A DNA stretch of 6,305 nt, taken from an uncultured Collinsella sp. Its GTDB lineage: Bacteria > Actinomycetota > Coriobacteriia > Coriobacteriales > Coriobacteriaceae. Location: assembly GCA_934630855.1 (NCBI GenBank), contig CAKTWW010000063.1:1-6305 (forward strand), read 5' to 3'. The position numbers and the translations under genes are program-made. This document shows positions 1 to 5,025 of this stretch, piece by piece. Below the pieces are notes generated by a model. The model ran no database searches, was not told where the DNA came from, and saw only the letters and a program-made list of their open reading frames with translations. The first letter of the stretch is position 1; every line of letters starts with the position of its first letter.

Positions 1-1692
1 CACGACGAGCTCGTCGAGCTCACGCGCAGGAAGGCCTACAAGATCGTCTTGGACAGCAAAGTAATCTCCGACGATGAGGTAAACCGCTTTTTTAACGAAA
101 ACAAGTCCTCGTTGGAGATCTTTGAGAGGGGCTGGGATGCTGCCCTGAAGAATGCCACCTCTAGTGATTATTATTCCTTTAACACGAAGCAGCGCTATCC
201 GGGATATCCGGGCGTTGTTTGCGCTAGTCGTGAGGCCGCGAAGCATCAGCTCGAGTCGGCGGCTTTGCAAGAAGCGGCGCTCCTTTATGCGCTTGCGGGT
301 GAAGGTGACAAGTCGACGCGCTATTCGGGCGAATCGAAGAGGCTGGCGAACAAGGCTAGAGAGGAAGATGCGAGCGCCTGGACGCGCAAGGTTGCGTATG
401 TAGATGCGCTCCTCCTTCTCGTTCGTATGCAAAAAACAATCCAGGGGGAGTGCCAGGAATATAGCGCGCTTAAAGAGCAGCTTTCCAGTTACGGTGAGCT
501 CCTTGTGGCTTGCAAAGTGCTTTCTTCCGACACTTCCGATGAGGTAATGGAGAAGAACGCGCGGTTGAAGAGGTCTTTGACCGGCATCATAGCCGTATCA
601 CCTGATCGCCTTGCTCGCTATAGAGATGTGGATATGCAATTATCTGGGGAACTTGCAAGTGCCAAGTCTTCCTTCGAGGCTCGTGATATTTGGTTTGGTG
701 AGGCAACGCGTAAGGCAATGGGCGATGCTCGCGATGCTGTGTCGGCATGCCTGGTCGAAGCTGTCGACTCTCCCATGCTCCGCGGCATGGATGCCAGAAA
801 CGGTGCGGTCTTTGACCCGTCCGTGGATGGCGAGATGCTTGTCGATTTGGCGGTGTCCGCCGGCGACTGGGCCAGTGAGAACCAGACCCGTGTGGACCAG
901 CTCGAGACTGAGAAGAAAGACCTTAGCGCTCGCCTCGAGGCGCTCGAAAAGGATAATGCGCCCCTTGTTAAGAAAGCCAACATGAAGCAGCAGGGCGCTG
1001 CGTATGCCAAGAAAACGCTTGGTACTAAAAGCGGGATACTCCGTCTGGTCGCAATGGTCGTTGTGGTCGTTATCCTGTTCAAACTCGGTAGCTGTGTGTT
1101 TGGGGCGTTCGGGGGCTCCGTCGGGTCTTCGGATTCGGTAAAAGTTGACTGCACTTCGGATGCCTCGATTCAGGAATGGTTGAGTAGCTGTGATTCTGAC
1201 GACGACGGTACCGTTACGGCGGAAGAGCTGGAAAAGGCTAACGTCAGGCAAATTGCACTCGATGAGGTCGCGGACGACAGCGCCCTGAGGGCAATCAGCG
1301 GTTTGCCGATCAAACAGGATCTGGTTGTTGGCGATATCAGCTCGCCTTCTTTTGACGGTAGGAACCTGTCTGGCATGACATCGCTTGGCGCATCGTTCTG
1401 CGAAGCCAGCTCAATTGATCTCACTTCGTGCGCCAAGCTTGAGGTGATTAACCTTGGTATCAACACCGATGACCTTGGCACGTTCAATGCTAGTGGCCTG
1501 AATATGCTCGAATACGTTCAATTGTCTTCGAAGGGCGGGCAGAGGACTGTTCAAAAGGTTGACCTCCATGGGTGCAAGAGTCTTAGGTCGTTTACGACCG
1601 ATCTGCACATTAAGGAGCTCGATATCCGTGGATGTGACGACCTTGATGTGTCATACATTGATGGCGCAGACATCGACAAGATCATTAAGTAG
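1..1692 (+). CDS. Membrane protein with coiled coil, one TM segment, EF-hand loop and LRR-like tail (5' partial)
   Basis: I do not recognise a named family. The reading frame is open from the first base, and all 16 codons before the possible TTG start at 49 end in G or C, so the gene probably begins upstream. AGGAAGG at 28-34 sits rather far from that TTG. Numbering from the TTG, residues 1-275 are mostly helical and charged with no signal peptide. Residues 276-305 look like a coiled coil. Residues 329-347 form a hydrophobic, valine-rich membrane segment preceded by lysines and an arginine, which suggests that the N-terminus is cytoplasmic and the C-terminus outside. Residues 382-393 (DSDDDGTVTAEE) match a calcium-binding EF-hand loop, with D, D, D, T, T, E at positions 1, 3, 5, 7, 9, 12. 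Residues 450-535 contain leucine-rich-like strands such as LEVINLG and KELDIRGC. A terminator follows the stop codon. A role in sensing or adhesion is only a guess. Confidence 0.75.
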   Translation, partial: HDELVELTRRKAYKIVLDSKVISDDEVNRFFNENKSSLEIFERGWDAALKNATSSDYYSFNTKQRYPGYPGVVCASREAAKHQLESAALQEAALLYALAGEGDKSTRYSGESKRLANKAREEDASAWTRKVAYVDALLLLVRMQKTIQGECQEYSALKEQLSSYGELLVACKVLSSDTSDEVMEKNARLKRSLTGIIAVSPDRLARYRDVDMQLSGELASAKSSFEARDIWFGEATRKAMGDARDAVSACLVEAVDSPMLRGMDARNGAVFDPSVDGEMLVDLAVSAGDWASENQTRVDQLETEKKDLSARLEALEKDNAPLVKKANMKQQGAAYAKKTLGTKSGILRLVAMVVVVVILFKLGSCVFGAFGGSVGSSDSVKVDCTSDASIQEWLSSCDSDDDGTVTAEELEKANVRQIALDEVADDSALRAISGLPIKQDLVVGDISSPSFDGRNLSGMTSLGASFCEASSIDLTSCAKLEVINLGINTDDLGTFNASGLNMLEYVQLSSKGGQRTVQKVDLHGCKSLRSFTTDLHIKELDIRGCDDLDVSYIDGADIDKIIK

Positions 1693-1752
1693 GTTCGCTC
1701 GCTAAGCTCGGGAAGCGCGGGCACACTACTTCGCCTGAAATAAAGGAAAGAC

Positions 1753-1785
1753 GGCCGGATTGCGTTACTGCAGTCCGGCCATTTT
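1753..1785 (+). terminator. Rho-independent terminator of the EF-hand/LRR membrane protein gene
   Basis: An 11-bp stem (1753-1763 pairing with 1770-1780, one T-G wobble at 1760/1773) encloses a 6-nt loop and is followed by ATTTT. It lies 60 nt past the stop codon at 1690-1692. It separates the upstream gene from the repeat array and exporter gene, so the exporter gene probably has its own promoter. Confidence 0.85.
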
Positions 1786-1846
1786 GTGGCTGATCACCTG
1801 CTGGGTTTTCAGTTGCCATGTTAATGCAAAGGGTGATGACCCAAAC

Positions 1847-2224
1847 GTCTCAATCTGTAACAACAAGACCCGTTTTTGCCGAGTTATTGTTACAGATCGA
1901 GACATACCGTCTGACCATCAGCTCAACATCTCAATCTGTAACATTTAGCAGGGAAAATGTCCTCTAACTGTTACAGATTGAGATCTTTCTCTAGAGGCTG
2001 AGCATCTGTCTCGATCTGTAACATCTGGACCGGTTTTGCCGAGTTATTGTTACAGATTTAGATAAACCGTCTTGGATTACCTCAACGTCTCGATCCGTAA
2101 CAACAAGACCGGTTTTTGGACCCCAACTGTTACAGATCTAGACAAACTGTTCGGCAGCCAACTCAACGTCTCGATCTGTAACATCTGGACCGGTTTTTGC
2201 CGAGTTGCTGTTACAGATCAAGAC
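1847..2224. repeat. Repeat array 1: five tandem 57-nt inverted-repeat units
   Basis: The units are R1 1847-1903, R2 1928-1984, R3 2008-2063 (56 nt, one T lost from the central T run), R4 2087-2143 and R5 2168-2224. Each has a left arm like GTCTCAATCTGTAAC, a ~27-nt centre, and a right arm like GTTACAGATTGAGAC. The spacers are 23-24 nt, giving a period of 79-81 nt. The spacers are partly conserved: one type starts like AAACCGTCT and ends TCAAC, the other (after R2) contains TTTCTC and TGAGC. R1, R3, R4 and R5 share a centre containing a GTTTTTG or GTTTTG run; R2 has a different centre with AGCAGGGAAAATG. I know no family name for this element. Apart from this array, the terminator and the leader, positions 1693-2371 contain nothing I can identify. 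Confidence 0.93.
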
Positions 2225-2278
2225 AGACCCGCCACCGCGCCGCACCCCGTTGTGAAAAAAAGATCCAGGCTCCCGTCA

Positions 2279-2290
2279 TGTTGCGCAACA
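2279..2290. promoter_or_regulatory. 12-bp perfect palindrome, possible operator
   Basis: TGTTGCGCAACA is its own reverse complement and lies 81 nt before the exporter start codon, between the repeat array and the ribosome binding site. The position suits a regulator-binding site. A palindrome of this length can also occur by chance, and I cannot link it to a known regulator. Confidence 0.2.
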
Positions 2291-2357
2291 ACTATGCCGC
2301 GTTCCTCCTTAATCTGTTTTCCAGCAAAGATATTGAAGGCCGCAGCGCGCGACGCAT

Positions 2358-2364
2358 GGGGGAG
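2358..2364 (+). promoter_or_regulatory. Ribosome binding site that fixes the exporter start at 2372
   Basis: GGGGGAG ends 7 nt before the ATG at 2372. The frame is open further upstream, but that stretch translates the repeat array. The later in-frame ATGs at 2408 and 2420 lack a comparable site, so 2372 is the preferred start. Confidence 0.75.
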
Positions 2365-2371
2365 ACGAGAC

Positions 2372-4741
2372 ATGGAACAACCGAGACCTACGGGCAACAC
2401 CGGAACAATGCCGCTGGATATGAGCTCATTTTTGGAGCACAGCCCCCAGCTGTACCTTACGGTGATCGAGGGAAGCCGCGTGCTGCTCGAGGTCGATCTG
2501 CTGAGTTTTGGCAAGCAGTATGTGTCCTTTGGCGCCTCGACGCAAAACGACATCTGCTTCGCATCGAGCTACGGCATCGTTTCGTCCCTGCACGGTTCGT
2601 TTTTGCTGCAGGGCGGTATGTGCTACATCCAGGACAACGGATCAACCAACGGCCTCTATGTCAACGGCCTTAAAACAGCGGGGACGCCCTTCGCGCCGGG
2701 CGATGTCGCGATTATCGGCAACATCGCGTCGCGCCATTACGACAGCATCATGCTGCTGCTGAGCTACGAGGAGGCCACTTGGCGCGCCGTCGACCTCAAC
2801 TCCTTTAACGCGCTGTCGATCGGCCGCGCCGCGAGCAACGACCTGGTCCTGGGCACGCCTTCGGTATCGGCGCGACATGCCGCCCTTATGCGTCTCGATG
2901 CTCAGACGTGGCAGGTCACGGACCTCAACAGCTTTAACGGTACGTATGTCGCCGGCACCTTGCTGCAGGGTAGCCGTGTGCTGCAACGCGGCGATGTGAT
3001 CCAGATTGCCAACGCCACCGCTGTCTACACCGGCGACGCGCTTGTCTGCGGTTGCGCCAACGCCGGCGTCGAGGTCGAGGCGCGCGATCTGGTGCAGGTC
3101 CGTCGAGTCCGCGGCGGATCGCGCACGACTACCGATCATGTCTCGCTGCGTATCAAGCGCGGCGAGTTCGTGGCCATTCTGGGCGGCTCGGGCGCGGGCA
3201 AATCAACGCTGCTCAACGAGCTCAACGGCACCGATCCTGCCGTAAGCGGGTCGGTTCGCGTCAACGGGGTCGACCTCTACCGCAACTACGGCATTCTCAA
3301 AAACGGTATCGGCTATGTGCCGCAGCAGGATATCGTCTACGACGACCTGCGCCTTATCGATATGCTGCGCTATGCCGCGGACCTGCGCATGACGCCCGAC
3401 TCGACCCCGCAGGAGCGCGAGCAGCGCTGCTACGACATCTTGGCCCAGCTTGAGCTTGCGCCCTTCGCCGATCAGTACATTCGCTCGCTTTCGGGCGGTC
3501 AGCGCAAGCGTGCGTCCATCGCCGTGGAGATGCTCGCCGATCCGCGCCTGTTCTTTTTGGACGAGCCTACGAGCGGCCTCGACCCCGGCATCGAGAAGAG
3601 CCTCATGAAAAAGCTGTCGTCGCTTGCGCGCGGCGGTCGAACTGTCGTGGTCGTCACGCACACCACGCAGAGCATCGACCTGTGCGATCGCGTCGTCTTT
3701 ATGGGCGCGGGAGGCGTCCTGTGCTTTGAGGGCTCGCCCAGCGAGGCCCGCGCGTTCTTTGGCGTCGAGGACTTTACCGACGTGTTTGGACTTATTGCCC
3801 AAGATCCCGTGGGTTGGGCAAACTACTTTGCGAGTCGCCGCCAGAATAGCCGCGGCGGGTCGGGGGCGCTTGGCACGCCGGCTTCCAACACGGCTCCGCA
3901 GCCGCGACGTTCGCCTTCGTTTGCCTCGCAGGCGCTCACGCTCACGCGCCGCTATGCCCATCTGGTTCTTAACGACCACGCGCGCCTCGCGTTGCTTTTG
4001 CTGCAGGCGCCGTTGCTGGGTGCCCTGATCTGCGCCGTGGCGGGGCATGACTGCTTTGATGTCTACGAATCGACTAAATCCTGTCTCTTCTCGCTTGCGT
4101 GCGCGTCGTTTTGGGTCGGCATCCTCAACTCGGTGCAGGAAATCTGCAAGGAACGCACCATTCTTAAGCGTGAGTACGCCGGCGGCATGGGGCTGGGTGC
4201 CTATCTCACGAGTAAGGTTTTGGTGCTGGGCGCACTCTGCGTGCTGCAGTCTGCCATGCTGACGGGCGTGTTTGTGGCGTTTGAAGGCGTGCCAAAATAC
4301 ACGCTCATGAACGGCCCGCTCGAGCTGTTCATTACGGTGCTGCTGATTACACTCAGCGCCATGAACTTGGGTTTGTTTGTGAGTGCACTGTTTACAAGTG
4401 CCGACCGCGCTATCGCGGTGGCGCCCATCCTGATCATGCCGCAGATCCTGTTTAGCGGGCTGGTCTTTGAGCTCAAGGGCATGGCGAAGTCGGTGAGCGC
4501 GTTCGTTAACTGCCGTTGGGGCATGGAAGCGTTTGGCACCACCGCCCGACTCAACAAGCTCGACTTTAAGATCTATCGCGAGAACGACAACATTACCGAG
4601 CAGATTTACAAGCACAAATGGGAGGCGGCATACAACTTTGTTCTGCCGCATCTGCTGAGCTCGTGGGGGATCCTGGTTTTGTTCTGCATCGTGAGCCTTG
4701 CGGCGTGCGCCTTTGTCCTTAAGACGAGGATTCGCAAATAG
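2372..4741 (+). CDS. FHA-FHA-ABC ATPase-permease fusion exporter (Rv1747-like, ABCG-type order)
   Basis: A 789-residue half-transporter with ATPase before permease, probably an exporter working as a dimer in the cytoplasmic membrane. FHA domain 1 (about 28-131) keeps SSLH (71-74) and STNG (91-94) but has Ala55 where the phosphothreonine-binding Arg is expected. FHA domain 2 (about 136-221) is canonical: GR at 151-152, SARH at 166-169, N189-G190. The ATPase is complete: Walker A GGSGAGKS 271-278, Q-loop Q318/Q319, signature LSGGQ 373-377, Walker B ending D397-E398, D-loop SGLD 401-404, switch H430. A Ser/Pro/Arg-rich linker (485-520) leads to six membrane segments near 538-557, 570-588, 610-637, 648-674, 681-699 and 757-784. 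The architecture matches mycobacterial Rv1747, which is regulated by kinase PknF. The substrate cannot be read from sequence; a lipid or glycolipid is plausible by analogy. Repeat arrays flank the gene on both sides, and a Ser/Thr kinase gene converges on it. Confidence 0.93.
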   Translation: MEQPRPTGNTGTMPLDMSSFLEHSPQLYLTVIEGSRVLLEVDLLSFGKQYVSFGASTQNDICFASSYGIVSSLHGSFLLQGGMCYIQDNGSTNGLYVNGLKTAGTPFAPGDVAIIGNIASRHYDSIMLLLSYEEATWRAVDLNSFNALSIGRAASNDLVLGTPSVSARHAALMRLDAQTWQVTDLNSFNGTYVAGTLLQGSRVLQRGDVIQIANATAVYTGDALVCGCANAGVEVEARDLVQVRRVRGGSRTTTDHVSLRIKRGEFVAILGGSGAGKSTLLNELNGTDPAVSGSVRVNGVDLYRNYGILKNGIGYVPQQDIVYDDLRLIDMLRYAADLRMTPDSTPQEREQRCYDILAQLELAPFADQYIRSLSGGQRKRASIAVEMLADPRLFFLDEPTSGLDPGIEKSLMKKLSSLARGGRTVVVVTHTTQSIDLCDRVVFMGAGGVLCFEGSPSEARAFFGVEDFTDVFGLIAQDPVGWANYFASRRQNSRGGSGALGTPASNTAPQPRRSPSFASQALTLTRRYAHLVLNDHARLALLLLQAPLLGALICAVAGHDCFDVYESTKSCLFSLACASFWVGILNSVQEICKERTILKREYAGGMGLGAYLTSKVLVLGALCVLQSAMLTGVFVAFEGVPKYTLMNGPLELFITVLLITLSAMNLGLFVSALFTSADRAIAVAPILIMPQILFSGLVFELKGMAKSVSAFVNCRWGMEAFGTTARLNKLDFKIYRENDNITEQIYKHKWEAAYNFVLPHLLSSWGILVLFCIVSLAACAFVLKTRIRK

Positions 4742-4766
4742 TATTGAAGCAGACTGCTGCCTCAAT

Positions 4767-4983
4767 GTCTCAATCTGTAACATCTGGACCGGTTTTTGGG
4801 TCCCAGCTGTTACAGATTGAGACAAACCGTCTGGGGTCAACTTAATGTCTCAATCTGTAACATCTAGCAGGGAAAATGATCTCTAACTGTTACAGATCTA
4901 GACGTTTCTCCGGGGGTTGAGCGTCTGTCTCAATCTGTAACAGTTAGGCCGATATTTGGGTTCTAGATGTTACAGATCGAGAT
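4767..4983. repeat. Repeat array 2: three tandem 57-nt inverted-repeat units
   Basis: The units are R6 4767-4823, R7 4847-4903 and R8 4927-4983, with an exact 80-nt period and 23-nt spacers. R6 is the cleanest copy: its 15-nt arms are perfectly complementary, and its centre adds a second near-complementary pair (CTGGACC with GGTCCCAG), so nearly the whole unit can fold into one long hairpin. R7 matches R2 of array 1 in its centre, and the spacers follow the same order as those after R1 and R2. R8 has a divergent centre. The array begins 26 nt after the exporter stop codon and ends 42 nt before the kinase stop codon, filling the convergent gap. Its hairpins could hinder transcription from both sides, but no unit has the trailing T run of a classical terminator. 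Confidence 0.93.
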
Positions 4984-5025
4984 AATCGTCGGGGGAGGGG
5001 TCCGTCGCGGCAAGACACCCACTCT

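Larger units (their letters stand above)
2225..2371 (+). other. Leader region between repeat array 1 and the exporter start
   Basis: This 147-nt stretch does not read as coding in any frame. It holds a 7-A run at 2255-2261, a perfect 12-bp palindrome at 2279-2290 and the ribosome binding site. Since a terminator lies upstream, the promoter of the exporter gene should be here or within the array, but I find no convincing -35/-10 pair. The best -10-like hexamer is GATATT at 2329-2334, with no good -35 partner. Confidence 0.4.

Noticed and set aside
618..1251. Minus-strand reading frames opposite the membrane protein gene
   Set aside because: They overlap a plus-strand gene with clear coiled-coil, TM and EF-hand features and have no recognisable domains of their own.
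1760..1948. 62-codon plus-strand reading frame
   Set aside because: It starts with TTG inside the terminator hairpin and runs through R1 and into R2; its peptide is only a translation of the repeat.
1847..2224. CRISPR array
   Set aside because: The repeat units are 57 nt with large internal variation, spacers are related to each other rather than unique, and no cas genes are visible.
1847..2224. Miniature transposable element with target-site duplications
   Set aside because: The units are in regular tandem with conserved spacers, and I see no duplicated target sites around individual units.
2072..2371. N-terminal extension of the exporter reading frame by 100 residues
   Set aside because: It translates repeat units R4 and R5 and the leader, contains no FHA sequence, and the good ribosome binding site is at 2358-2364 before ATG 2372.
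4767..4823. R6 as a bidirectional Rho-independent terminator for the convergent genes
   Set aside because: The hairpin is long enough, but no T run follows it on either strand and the same element occurs away from gene ends in array 1.
3203..4840. Long minus-strand reading frame opposite the exporter
   Set aside because: It is the antisense shadow of a well-supported ABC gene, is rich in Arg/His/Gln, has no recognisable domain and begins in repeat R6.
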